A stretch of DNA of 43,195 nt from a virus. Within the stretch, counting starts at the first letter, position 1. Each line of letters begins with the position of its first letter. The DNA is taken from the IMG/VR virus record IMGVR_UViG_3300020152_000037, positions 1 through 43,195 of that record, one strand, 5' to 3'. Below are positions 14,205 to 22,215 of this stretch, piece by piece. The notes under the pieces are model-generated. The model was not told where the DNA came from. It was given only the letters and a program-made list of their open reading frames with translations, and did no database searches. The position numbers were made by a program, and so were the translations under genes.

Positions 14205-14493
14205 AGAAGAAGAAGCTAAGCTCGCCTCAATCAAAGAGTCTCTTGAAAGAGAGATTGCAGGAAAGGAAGAATTTTACCTTAATCTAGAGATGATGCTTTG
14301 GATGGCCACAGAGCTGGAAAAGGCTCATGAAGAAGTTAGTACAATTGTTAAAAAGGCTAAAGACCGGCTCATGACTGATCTTGGCGCAACGGAACCATTT
14401 GCACATAAGTTTATGCAACAGACAGCTATGAGTGGTCGCATGCGTTTAGTTGATGTTGCTATCAACGTCCTTACTGCTGATACTTTGGTGTGA
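14194..14493 (+). CDS. Helical protein paralogous to the preceding gene's N-terminus, 99 aa
   Basis: It begins MLTKEEEAKLASIKESLERE, parallel to the previous gene, and shares the later W-A-ELEKA/W-A-RLKEL pattern. The rest is helical (TIVKKAKDRLMTDLG) and ends without cysteines. It overlaps the previous gene by 11 nt. It is probably a duplicated helical module lacking the zinc ribbon. Confidence 0.75.
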   Translation: MLTKEEEAKLASIKESLEREIAGKEEFYLNLEMMLWMATELEKAHEEVSTIVKKAKDRLMTDLGATEPFAHKFMQQTAMSGRMRLVDVAINVLTADTLV

Positions 14494-14494
14494 G

Positions 14495-14770
14495 ATGAAA
14501 GAACCCGTATGGATCTACAGTCACAGGTATGAACGCTGGACTAACGGTGTATATAAAATTACGGTTGAAGCAGTCAAGTACTACGGTCAGAAGAAGATTC
14601 GACAAGTAGAGCCGACCTGGTCTATTCCACACTATGACTTAACAGTACCTAGCCATAAAGAAATAAGAGATAGACAACCTCGTATGCGGGTACGGCGTAC
14701 ACCACAAGAAGTCGCAGCTATTTTTAACCAACCTAAGAATGATATTTCGGATAGATGGTATCCTAGATGA
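14495..14770 (+). CDS. Small basic hypothetical protein, 91 aa
   Basis: ATG 14495 is 1 nt after the previous stop and is preferred to a start inside that gene. The protein is aromatic at its N-terminus (VWIYSHRYERWTNGVYK) and has a basic region (RQPRMRVRRTPQEV). Coupled by ATGA to the next gene. No family recognised. Confidence 0.7.
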   Translation: MKEPVWIYSHRYERWTNGVYKITVEAVKYYGQKKIRQVEPTWSIPHYDLTVPSHKEIRDRQPRMRVRRTPQEVAAIFNQPKNDISDRWYPR

Positions 14771-14922
14771 AAATACATAAATGTGAAATAACAATACGTT
14801 ACAATCCAGAAGCTAAGGGCTACATGTATCTAATAGCGTGTAAGGGATGTCCTTTAAACTACACGTCAGCTTCCTTCGATCATGCTATATACTATGCTAT
14901 CCAACACTACGGTCTACACTAG
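14767..14922 (+). CDS. Small hypothetical protein, 51 aa
   Basis: The frame opens by ATGA overlap and encodes MKIHKCEITIRYNPEAKGYM, then ACKGCPLNYTS and a helix with several tyrosines. The three cysteines could bind metal. It lies 7 nt before the polymerase gene. Function unknown. Confidence 0.65.
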   Translation: MKIHKCEITIRYNPEAKGYMYLIACKGCPLNYTSASFDHAIYYAIQHYGLH

Positions 14923-14929
14923 GAGATAG

Positions 14930-16126
14930 ATGGCGATTCAAACGCTCTGGGAAACTGAGCAAGATTTCATTAGACTAATTGCAAGGATTAGACAACGTGG
15001 CATCAAGGTGGATACGGCTTTTTCTCGTAAAAAGGCTATTGAAGGAACACGAATTCTCAATCAAATTAGATCTGAACTTGGGTGGAATCCCGGAAGTTCA
15101 GATCAAATCGGTAAGTATCTTATCGATGATCTGGGTTTACCTGTGCTTAAAAGATCATCCCAAACCGGCAAGCCTTCATTTGACCGTGAAGCACTAGAAG
15201 AGTACGAACTATATCTGAATAACATTAATGATGACACTGCTAAGAAGGTGCTTACCTATCGGGGTTGGCAGAAAACAGTAAGTTCCAATTTCCAAGCCTA
15301 TTTAGATTTGATGGATGAAAATGAGATTCTACATCCGAACTACAAAGTCCATGGTACTCGTACCGGCAGACTCAGCTGCGAAAAACCAAACCTCCAACAA
15401 ATCCCGCGTGAAAGTGTTAAGCCTTGGAACGGAGACGTTAAAAAGGCATTCATACCTAGAGGTGCTGAGCTATATGAATCAATTAATCCCAGGTCTGGTA
15501 TCTGGCCCCACAATCCCTGTGGCGAACTAAAACTTAGAACTTTTGACTTCAAGCAAGTTGAGTTTAGACTGGCGGCTGCTTATGCTAGAGAAAAAGAACT
15601 CCTTGAGATCTTCAATTCTGGCGGAGACATTTTTACGGAAATGTCGAATCGCTTGGGACGACCAAGACATCAAATTAAGACGTTCGTTTATTCAACTTTG
15701 TATGGAGCAGGCAAGGCGAAAGTAGCATTAGTACTTGGAATGCCTCGTTCTGAATCTGATGAACTCTATGAAGAGTATCATGGAACATGGCCTGGCTTTA
15801 GACGTATGGCAGAGAAAGCAACACTGCTGGCTAAAAATGATGGGTATATTGAGTACTGGACAAAAAGAAGGAGACATCTAAATAAAGGTGAAGCTCATAA
15901 AGCTTGGAACTCAGTACTTCAGGGTGGTGCTTTTGAGATTGTCAAACGGCGTATGCTTGCGCTTAGGGACGAACCAATTGTACTACAGGTACATGATTCA
16001 ATTACGACTGAAGATGATGACAATTGTGATATTGATTGGATCAAGAGGACACTTGAAGCTGTTCCTGAAAGTAACGCGCTCGGTGTGAAATTTGAAGTTG
16101 ACATGGTTGTGGAAGGAGAGAAGTAA
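14930..16126 (+). CDS. DNA polymerase A, polymerase domain only
   Basis: This 398-residue protein has the family A core: TGRLSCEKPNLQQIP, motif A DFKQVEFRLAA (catalytic D206), motif B RHQIKTFVYSTLYGAG (near 246-261) and motif C LQVHDSI (D356). There is no exonuclease domain at its N-terminus; that activity is encoded by the separate gene at 10164. It would synthesise phage DNA with the primase-helicase. Ribosome-binding AGGAGATAG precedes the ATG. The stop and next ATG overlap (TAATG). Confidence 0.93.
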   Translation: MAIQTLWETEQDFIRLIARIRQRGIKVDTAFSRKKAIEGTRILNQIRSELGWNPGSSDQIGKYLIDDLGLPVLKRSSQTGKPSFDREALEEYELYLNNINDDTAKKVLTYRGWQKTVSSNFQAYLDLMDENEILHPNYKVHGTRTGRLSCEKPNLQQIPRESVKPWNGDVKKAFIPRGAELYESINPRSGIWPHNPCGELKLRTFDFKQVEFRLAAAYAREKELLEIFNSGGDIFTEMSNRLGRPRHQIKTFVYSTLYGAGKAKVALVLGMPRSESDELYEEYHGTWPGFRRMAEKATLLAKNDGYIEYWTKRRRHLNKGEAHKAWNSVLQGGAFEIVKRRMLALRDEPIVLQVHDSITTEDDDNCDIDWIKRTLEAVPESNALGVKFEVDMVVEGEK

Positions 16127-16335
16127 TGGTAAGTAGTCTGCAAGATTATTTAAGTAGATTAGTAGAACAACCTGAACCTGCAATAAAGGGTAATTGGTAC
16201 CCTGTTGTAAGAGACGCCCTTCCCTTCGGATATGTTGAATTTCATTTTGATGATGCAGGTAAACTAACAACTGTAAGACTTTCTAACGCACAGGGAGAAG
16301 TATTAGTTTCATCTGAGGTCGAGGGAGAGCAATGA
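16126..16335 (+). CDS. Small hypothetical protein, 69 aa
   Basis: Coupled to the polymerase stop by TAATG. It has an N-terminal helix (SSLQDYLSRLVEQ) followed by a short beta domain with FHFDDAGKLTTVRLSN. Ends overlapping the next ATG. No family recognised. Confidence 0.7.
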   Translation: MVSSLQDYLSRLVEQPEPAIKGNWYPVVRDALPFGYVEFHFDDAGKLTTVRLSNAQGEVLVSSEVEGEQ

Positions 16336-16568
16336 GTAACGAGACCCATGAGTTTGAGCAGTTAATCGGATCTGAGTTTCAACAGCTCATTAATCAAGAG
16401 ATTGCCGTGATGGAGCAGTTTCAAAACGAATCAGTAGAGAGGGTTAAGGCTTTTCATAGGGCAAGATGTAAGAATAGTGGTAGCCAACTAGAGCGCTGTG
16501 AGGAAGCTTTTGTACTATTCTATGCATCAGCCTTTCGTGATCAAGTAAAGGAAAAGAGACTAGGGTGA
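16332..16568 (+). CDS. Small helical protein, 78 aa
   Basis: Starts by ATGA overlap after GAGGGAGAG. The sequence is helical and charged (IGSEFQQLINQEIAVMEQF) with two cysteines (ARCKNSG, LERCEE) in the second half. The stop overlaps the next GTG. Function unknown. Confidence 0.7.
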   Translation: MSNETHEFEQLIGSEFQQLINQEIAVMEQFQNESVERVKAFHRARCKNSGSQLERCEEAFVLFYASAFRDQVKEKRLG

Positions 16569-16711
16569 TTTGCACAATGTGTAAGCAGGCTGCGGACACT
16601 CCGACTACTAATGGCCCTGCATCTCGCATTTATAAGAGTGCCTTACATCAGGCGTGTAAAGGCGGTACGTGGTGCGATTGTCAACACAGAGTGAAGAAGG
16701 TTACTAAATGA
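16565..16711 (+). CDS. Small zinc-binding protein, 48 aa (GTG start)
   Basis: A GTG start overlaps the previous stop. The protein begins VICTMCKQAAD and ends with HQACKGGTWCDCQHRV, so it has a C-x2-C pair and a C...C-x-C-x2-H cluster, a likely zinc finger. It overlaps the RuvC-like gene by ATGA. Function unknown, but its coupling points to DNA processing. Confidence 0.65.
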   Translation: MICTMCKQAADTPTTNGPASRIYKSALHQACKGGTWCDCQHRVKKVTK

Positions 16712-17208
16712 TTCTTCCAGGACAAGAGATTACGCCTGAAATTCTTAAGAGATTCAAGAGCGTAGTTAATGCTGAAGAGAATCCTGTAAAGTACCTTGGA
16801 ATTGATCCTGGAAAATCTAACGGCGTCTGTGGCTACGACGAACGTTATCGTTTAATGTTCATGTACAATATTCCTCAAGAACATATGATCGATTTCATTG
16901 AGTCTTTTGATAAGGTTACTCATGTAGTGATCGAATCATTTAGACTTTATCCTGGTCGTACCATGACAGCACAAACGTACTCCGATATGGAAACCTCTAG
17001 GGTTATTGGAAGGGTTGAATCTTGGGCTAAGCTCCATGGAGTGAAGTTCATTAGTCAAGGTGCTAATATTAAGAATACAGCCTATAAGTGGCTAGGTAAA
17101 AAGCCCCTGCCTAAGAGTGATCCTAATAATCACTCCTTAGATGCCCACATTCATTTTATGTATTGGGCAATTAAAAATGGAAAAGTTAAAATCGAAAACG
17201 TTGCTTAG
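16708..17208 (+). CDS. RuvC-like Holliday junction resolvase
   Basis: The 166-residue protein has YLGIDPGKSNG (first acidic residue, RNase H fold), HVVIESFRLYPG (second acidic residue) and NHSLDAHIHFMYW (C-terminal acidic helix). This is the RuvC-type resolvase layout found in many actinobacteriophages. It would resolve branched DNA before packaging and act with the Sak4/Cas4-like recombination genes. It is the last gene of the rightward operon and is followed by a strong terminator. Confidence 0.88.
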   Translation: MILPGQEITPEILKRFKSVVNAEENPVKYLGIDPGKSNGVCGYDERYRLMFMYNIPQEHMIDFIESFDKVTHVVIESFRLYPGRTMTAQTYSDMETSRVIGRVESWAKLHGVKFISQGANIKNTAYKWLGKKPLPKSDPNNHSLDAHIHFMYWAIKNGKVKIENVA

Positions 17209-17219
17209 GTTAAGTAAAT

Positions 17220-17259
17220 AAAAAGGCCCCGGAACTCATTTCGAGTCCGGGGCCTTTTT
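17220..17259. terminator. Bidirectional intrinsic terminator between convergent operons
   Basis: AAAAAGGCCCCGGA and TCCGGGGCCTTTTT form a strong stem, which is extended by CTC/GAG around the loop, with A-run and T-run flanks on both sides. It lies between the resolvase stop (17208) and the minus-strand stop at 17260, so it serves both operons. Confidence 0.95.
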
Positions 17260-17544
17260 CTATTCACAATGAAATTTATCTCGTATAATGAGCATCTCTT
17301 TTGATATCTTTCTTCCAACTTCTGTAGGAGGCGGATTTTCTTTATAAGCTTGATTAAATAGATTAACGATGCCACACCAGCGCCGATTACTTCTCTCATC
17401 AATATAATAAGCCCATTGGACAGAGGCACCTGTCATAATTATCATACATACCATAGACGCTATCCAGGCCCTAATTAACTTCTTAGGTACAACAGCATAT
17501 GAGTGTTTATGCTTTTCGTGAATTCCATCAGACTTATCTGTCAT
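17260..17544 (-). CDS. Membrane protein with conserved WC...AY..NPP tail, 94 aa
   Basis: A hydrophobic segment (AWIASMVCMIIMTGASV) is followed by RRWCGIVNLFNQAYKENPPP and a helical end RDKFHC. The pattern W-C--(I/L)--L--AY----PP--E-GR resembles a family of one-span membrane proteins found near the lysis or tail genes of actinobacteriophages. Terminal gene of the late operon, ATGA-coupled upstream. It may be a lysis accessory, but the role is not proven. Confidence 0.7.
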   Translation of the reverse strand: MTDKSDGIHEKHKHSYAVVPKKLIRAWIASMVCMIIMTGASVQWAYYIDERSNRRWCGIVNLFNQAYKENPPPTEVGRKISKEMLIIRDKFHCE

Positions 17545-17807
17545 TGCTCATCTGCCGAAGAATTCTGAGATAAGGTACCCGATGCCTGCTCCAAAGGTTC
17601 CGAAGGAGATGACGATGATTGTAAGACGAGAGGCGAGCTGCGTATAAGTGATATAATTTCTGCGATACCAGGAATACCCGTCATTGTGGTAAATACTAAT
17701 AGTAGAATCCAATTGACTTCCCCGGTCCATTGCTGGTAACCAATACCCGCTAGTCCGGCGATCAGTAATAACCAACTTTTTGCTCTGGCTTCCCTGTTTG
17801 TGCTCAC
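17541..17807 (-). CDS. Small two-span membrane protein, holin-like, 88 aa
   Basis: Two hydrophobic segments (SWLLLIAGLAGIGYQQW and WILLLVFTTMTGIPGIAEI) are separated by TGEVN, and the C-terminal tail is serine-rich. Similar phage proteins have this GxP-containing second segment and Ser-rich tail, often next to lysis genes. It follows the peptidoglycan hydrolase gene and is coupled by ATGA to the terminal gene. A second frame over the same DNA also contains a hydrophobic run, but I judge this frame better supported. Confidence 0.65.
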   Translation of the reverse strand: MSTNREARAKSWLLLIAGLAGIGYQQWTGEVNWILLLVFTTMTGIPGIAEIISLIRSSPLVLQSSSSPSEPLEQASGTLSQNSSADEQ

Positions 17808-17837
17808 TCACTTTTTATCCAAACTTGAGCGCAATAG

Positions 17838-18557
17838 CTATTTATTGAACGAGGCATGTACGTGGTCCGTGTGTGGCGATGGACCGTTATACTTCTTCCA
17901 CCCTCTACCAGGCTGCCAAATGTATCTATTCCAAATAACATACTTAACATTCCATGCTTTGTAGTTATTGATAAGATCGTTAGCTAGGGCATCTCCAACT
18001 TTCTTACCATTCTTGATATTATTAATCATGTAGTCAAGTGCGCGACCTTTAGGGTGATCAGACCCAGGAACAGAACCTCTTTCCCGATAACCACCAATAG
18101 TCTTAATACCGTATTTAGAACCGAAATAATCAGCAGCTTTAGAAGTTGTAGGACTAACACTTTTTAAACCATATTTTCTACTTTTACCACTGAAACTACC
18201 AGTTTCACCACTACCGTGATCATGTCCATCAGAATAAGTAAACTTAGGATTTAGTCCCTTAATAGCATTCAGAGCTTCAGCATTAGCTCTCTCTTGTTCT
18301 GCCTGAGCCCTGTTAGCTGCTTCTTGTCTTGTAACGTTAGTAGCTAATACAGAGATATCCCTAAAAGATCCTAACTGTTTGTAATAAGAACTAGGATCGA
18401 AAGGATCTCTTTTAAATTCAAAACCTACAGGACTTCTTTTTAAACGTTCAGTTTTAGGTTGATATCTTTTATCAATAAGGTCTTTAATCCAAGGAGCAGG
18501 TTGGGCCACAGGCTGTTCTTTTTCGCGTAATGCGAGAAGATCATCTGTAATCGCCAC
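17838..18557 (-). CDS. Peptidoglycan hydrolase (ARB_07466/M15-like C-terminal domain)
   Basis: The 239-residue protein has a variable, charged N-terminal half and a C-terminal domain with GSDHPKGRALDYMI, WNVKYVIWNRYIWQPG and GPSPHTDHVHASF. Those histidines and aspartate match the zinc-peptidase-like domain often called ARB_07466-like. It overlaps the large internal protein gene by 17 nt at its start. The position at the end of the virion genes suggests either a virion-associated lysin for DNA entry or a second lysis enzyme; the N-terminal half (FEFKRDPFDPSSYYKQLG) favours a virion part. Confidence 0.8.
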   Translation of the reverse strand: MAITDDLLALREKEQPVAQPAPWIKDLIDKRYQPKTERLKRSPVGFEFKRDPFDPSSYYKQLGSFRDISVLATNVTRQEAANRAQAEQERANAEALNAIKGLNPKFTYSDGHDHGSGETGSFSGKSRKYGLKSVSPTTSKAADYFGSKYGIKTIGGYRERGSVPGSDHPKGRALDYMINNIKNGKKVGDALANDLINNYKAWNVKYVIWNRYIWQPGRGWKKYNGPSPHTDHVHASFNK

Positions 18558-21500
18558 GATTTTCCTTAGTAATACGTTTCATAAGTTCTCTAATTTCAGT
18601 TTGAGACTGTGCTTGGTACGGGCCAGTCCCCGTAACACCCATGCCTGTACTGAAGTTGATGAGCTGTTCAGGATTCCAAGGCTCATTGTCCCTGGTCATA
18701 CCTGTCAATCTAGCCCCAATTCCCACAGCGGGAATCTGTTGAGCTAAGTAGCCAGGCACTCCCCCTTCAACACTTTCTAGCGGAATACCTAGCGTAGATT
18801 GCCCTGTAAGAAGTTCAAGGGGAATTCTGGCACCAGGTGTAAGTGCAGATAGTAAAGTTTTTCCGGGAGAACCAAGTTGCGCAGCTTGGTCAATAAAGGG
18901 ATTTGTTGGGTTAATAATCGTATATCCGGGTGATTCCCCTCTCCAAGTCTCGTCTCTTCCCAATCCACTACCGGGTTGTAAAATGGGTCCAACGCCTTTT
19001 TCCTTTAACCAATCGGGAAACATTTGATCCATCGGGAAAGGATCTCCAGGACCCTCAGATTCAATCCCTGTGGCAAGTTGCATATTAGCCATGGCTTTAG
19101 GAAATGCTAGTGTAATATGAGGACGCATCAAAGCTCCCTCGATTACAAGAGGAGTAGCTTTCCGCATCCATGAATAGAAGGGTATAACTCGTCTAAGTAC
19201 GTTTTGCTCAAATCCTGTGAGATCCATTCCATCGGGATGAAATTTTTTAACACGTCGCCCTGCTTGTTCAATTGCCACACGCAAAGGCTGTCGAGACTTA
19301 GAGAGTATGTCAGAAAAATGGGCAAGCCTAACCCAGTGGTCTCTAAGTTCTGAGACTCTTGTTGCTGCATCATAAACTCTTCCTCCGAGAGGTTTAAAGC
19401 CAGCTCCAAAAGTTCCAAATGCTGGAGAAGCATCACCTGCTAAATCTTCAATATTCATAGCACGAATAAAGAGACCTTGAGATTCGGCAGCTTGATAAAG
19501 TTGTTCAGCGGTTACTTTTTCACCACGTTTTGTTGTGAGGACCACATTTCCCGGACGAGATCTAAGAGCAGTTTCCCGGAGTTTTGGGTCCATAATATTG
19601 AGTACTGATTCCAAACTCTTGTATCTGGTAGGATAGGCATGCAACACCTTAGTAGCAATTGCGTAAGGACGAGGAGAAACAACGCCGTCAAGAGCAGCAA
19701 GGTAAATATCACCGTTAAGGTTACGAATATGGTGGCTCGGAGAATAGATCGTAACACCAGTTTTCCACATCCTCTGTACTTTATCAAAAATATCAATAGC
19801 TTTATTGGGTGTCCTAAAAACATCCCTGTCAAGCTGTCTCTGAAGATTACTTAATTGATCTGCAATCTGCTGAGGGAAGTAAGTTCCAGCAAGCCTAGGA
19901 ATGTTCTTAACAGGATACTGATATTCGGCAGTTCGTAAAGGCATTCCCCAGCGTGTGGCTGCATCATCCCACATACTATTTTTACGAGTAACCATCTGTA
20001 GAGATCTAGTTAATTGGTACAAAGCCTCAGCAGGCTCTTTAATATCCCACTCTTTCCATGAGTGCATCCAATTACCGTTAGTATAATCAAATTGTCTACC
20101 CAGTTTATCTGTGCCCTTACCACCCATAAGTTGAAGAGTCTTAGGAAGTTCATCATTCAGTTCTTTAAGAAGCGTACCACTACGTAAAACAACTGCCTCG
20201 GCATTTTCAGTAATCCCATGGGTACCCATCAGTCTTTCTACAAGGTACCTAAATTGATCTGCTAATTGTTGCTCTTGTGGAGAAGTTGCTCCCCTTCTTC
20301 CTGTAGCTACAGCCCAAGCCGCAGTACGTTGAGAAGGAGTAGTAACCCTAACAAGAGGTTTCATAGTTTCTGAAAAAGCAGCTGCTACGTTTCGGGCCGT
20401 ATCAATATATTCACGAGAGAACGGCTTAAGATCCTTAGCTCCCCACCATGTAGCAAACTTAGTCATAATTCCTTCTACGACTTTTGTCTGCTCTACCTGA
20501 CGGCCGAGAACCTTAGGATTAGCATTTAATGACTTATAGGTCTGTTCTGAGATTTTATGAAGAGTTCTAGGATCAACCACCCCGGAAGATGACTGGCGAA
20601 CCAAATTCCGAGCTTCCTGTTCAATGACAGAATACAGCTTGTCACGGTCCACGCTAAACAAATCGTCAATGAACGCTTTAGCTGTTTTAGCTTCCACACT
20701 GGAGGCTCCCGCTTGTCGAGCGAGTTTAGTTAATGCCTTAGAGATATCAGAGCCAATCATAACAGTTTGACTCTCAGGTAACTTCTGAACATCAGGAACT
20801 AAGTCAGCAGCAGTCTTAATTACTGGATCAAGAATCTCACTTGCAACCTGTGGCGTTGTAAAGGCCTTCAAATTTTCAACTTGCTGAGAAGGTCGAGCCT
20901 TTCTGAAATCATCTACTAATTTAGAATTAAGAGCACGAGGCCCACCAAGCATATTAGCAACGTCAGTTAGTCGAACGCTAATACCCTCAGCATCTACTAA
21001 GTGACGACCTGCTGCAAGGATTTCCTCTTCTGCAACTCTAAGCATTTGTAAAACATGGAAAGCTCTACGATCTTTCCTAACCTTACTAGCCGAATGGAGA
21101 ATCTTATTATAGAGATTAGTCTGTCCCACATGGTTAATATTTGATAGTCTGTTATTCTTTAGGAAATCTTGTGCAGCTGATCGCGCAGTATCAATCCATC
21201 GTGCATTAATAGATAATTCAGGGAACGGCGGTGGAGCAGTTCTGACTTCACTAAGAACATCAGCAGGCTTAACACCTGCCTGTAATTTATCAATTTCTTT
21301 TCGAAGGATGTTCTTAGCCACAGGGCTCTTAACTGCTGCGATTTGTTGATTGAGCTTCTTAATATCATCAATAGGATTCTTCGGAGGAGCAGGCAACTCC
21401 CTCATAGGAACACTCTGACGTAGATCTAAAGCAAGCGTAGGCTCATCCAGATCGTTACCCAAATTCATTACAGGAGACTTTGGAGTTTTAAGTCCACCCT

Positions 21501-22215
21501 CGGGTCCAGGACCGGCAACAAATGTTCTAGGAGGATCTGTAAGTTTAGGAGCAGGCATACCCGCTTTAGGAACTACAACATTTAGATCGTTAGCCTGCTC
21601 TGCTGCTCTACGAGAAATCTGTTCAGCAATACTTTGTGCAGATTTAGCAGTACCCTCTTCAACAGTTCTTAACGCTTCTGTACTGGCTTTTGCTCCCTTA
21701 CCTACTTTGGAAGCAAGACCAATACCTCCAACATAAGTTAAGGGATCTGCTAAAACATCAATACCAAAACCTGCAACAGCTTGTAAAGGCTTAGGAATTT
21801 CCTGGTCTAGAGTAGAAGCCTTAAGAAGATCTCTACCTGTTGTCTTTCCCTTACCAGAAACACCAGCCCAGATATCATCTAATTGAGTAATTGGACTAAG
21901 AAGATTAGCAGAACCTGTAATAGCTCCTGCAAGATCTCCTTGTCGCGCTTTCGCAATATTCTCTTCAAGTTCTTCTTTAGCAGGGTTCAATACGCCATAG
22001 AGAGGACGAGACATTACATCTAAAACACGGTTTACAAAACTTGGACCACGAGGATCTTTTTGAGTTGCTTCTGTAGACTTATAAGGGTTTTGAAGTCCTA
22101 CTCCAGAAAGAATAGCATTTGATACTCCTGTAACTTGAGGCATGGTCGGCAGAGAAGAACTGGCATTATTCCTAACTAACTGTGCTAGGATATCTGTCAG
22201 TTTCTGGTCTACCAC
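18541..22215 (-). CDS. Large internal virion/minor structural protein, 1224 aa
   Basis: The longest gene. The first 300 residues include glycine/alanine-rich stretches (VAGFGIDVLADPLTYVGG) and a proline-rich region. The middle is helical with many arginines, and the later part includes IYSPSHHIRNLNGD, FEQNVLRRVIPFYSWMRKAT and VIEGALMRPHITLAFP. Such long, mostly helical proteins with amphipathic segments are typical internal or ejection proteins of short-tailed phages and would pass with DNA into the cell. No tape-measure repeats are seen. Exact family not assigned. Confidence 0.65.
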   Translation of the reverse strand: MVDQKLTDILAQLVRNNASSSLPTMPQVTGVSNAILSGVGLQNPYKSTEATQKDPRGPSFVNRVLDVMSRPLYGVLNPAKEELEENIAKARQGDLAGAITGSANLLSPITQLDDIWAGVSGKGKTTGRDLLKASTLDQEIPKPLQAVAGFGIDVLADPLTYVGGIGLASKVGKGAKASTEALRTVEEGTAKSAQSIAEQISRRAAEQANDLNVVVPKAGMPAPKLTDPPRTFVAGPGPEGGLKTPKSPVMNLGNDLDEPTLALDLRQSVPMRELPAPPKNPIDDIKKLNQQIAAVKSPVAKNILRKEIDKLQAGVKPADVLSEVRTAPPPFPELSINARWIDTARSAAQDFLKNNRLSNINHVGQTNLYNKILHSASKVRKDRRAFHVLQMLRVAEEEILAAGRHLVDAEGISVRLTDVANMLGGPRALNSKLVDDFRKARPSQQVENLKAFTTPQVASEILDPVIKTAADLVPDVQKLPESQTVMIGSDISKALTKLARQAGASSVEAKTAKAFIDDLFSVDRDKLYSVIEQEARNLVRQSSSGVVDPRTLHKISEQTYKSLNANPKVLGRQVEQTKVVEGIMTKFATWWGAKDLKPFSREYIDTARNVAAAFSETMKPLVRVTTPSQRTAAWAVATGRRGATSPQEQQLADQFRYLVERLMGTHGITENAEAVVLRSGTLLKELNDELPKTLQLMGGKGTDKLGRQFDYTNGNWMHSWKEWDIKEPAEALYQLTRSLQMVTRKNSMWDDAATRWGMPLRTAEYQYPVKNIPRLAGTYFPQQIADQLSNLQRQLDRDVFRTPNKAIDIFDKVQRMWKTGVTIYSPSHHIRNLNGDIYLAALDGVVSPRPYAIATKVLHAYPTRYKSLESVLNIMDPKLRETALRSRPGNVVLTTKRGEKVTAEQLYQAAESQGLFIRAMNIEDLAGDASPAFGTFGAGFKPLGGRVYDAATRVSELRDHWVRLAHFSDILSKSRQPLRVAIEQAGRRVKKFHPDGMDLTGFEQNVLRRVIPFYSWMRKATPLVIEGALMRPHITLAFPKAMANMQLATGIESEGPGDPFPMDQMFPDWLKEKGVGPILQPGSGLGRDETWRGESPGYTIINPTNPFIDQAAQLGSPGKTLLSALTPGARIPLELLTGQSTLGIPLESVEGGVPGYLAQQIPAVGIGARLTGMTRDNEPWNPEQLINFSTGMGVTGTGPYQAQSQTEIRELMKRITKENRGDYR

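Noticed and set aside
17548-17811. Alternative minus-strand frame over the 88-aa membrane protein, ending in a hydrophobic stretch
   Set aside because: The other frame has the better two-span layout, family-like Ser-rich tail and ATGA coupling. The hydrophobic end could be accidental, though a dual-coding case cannot be excluded.
19143-19436. Leu-rich minus-strand frame within the 1224-aa gene
   Set aside because: It is a shifted-frame shadow of the large virion gene with low-complexity Leu/Gln content.
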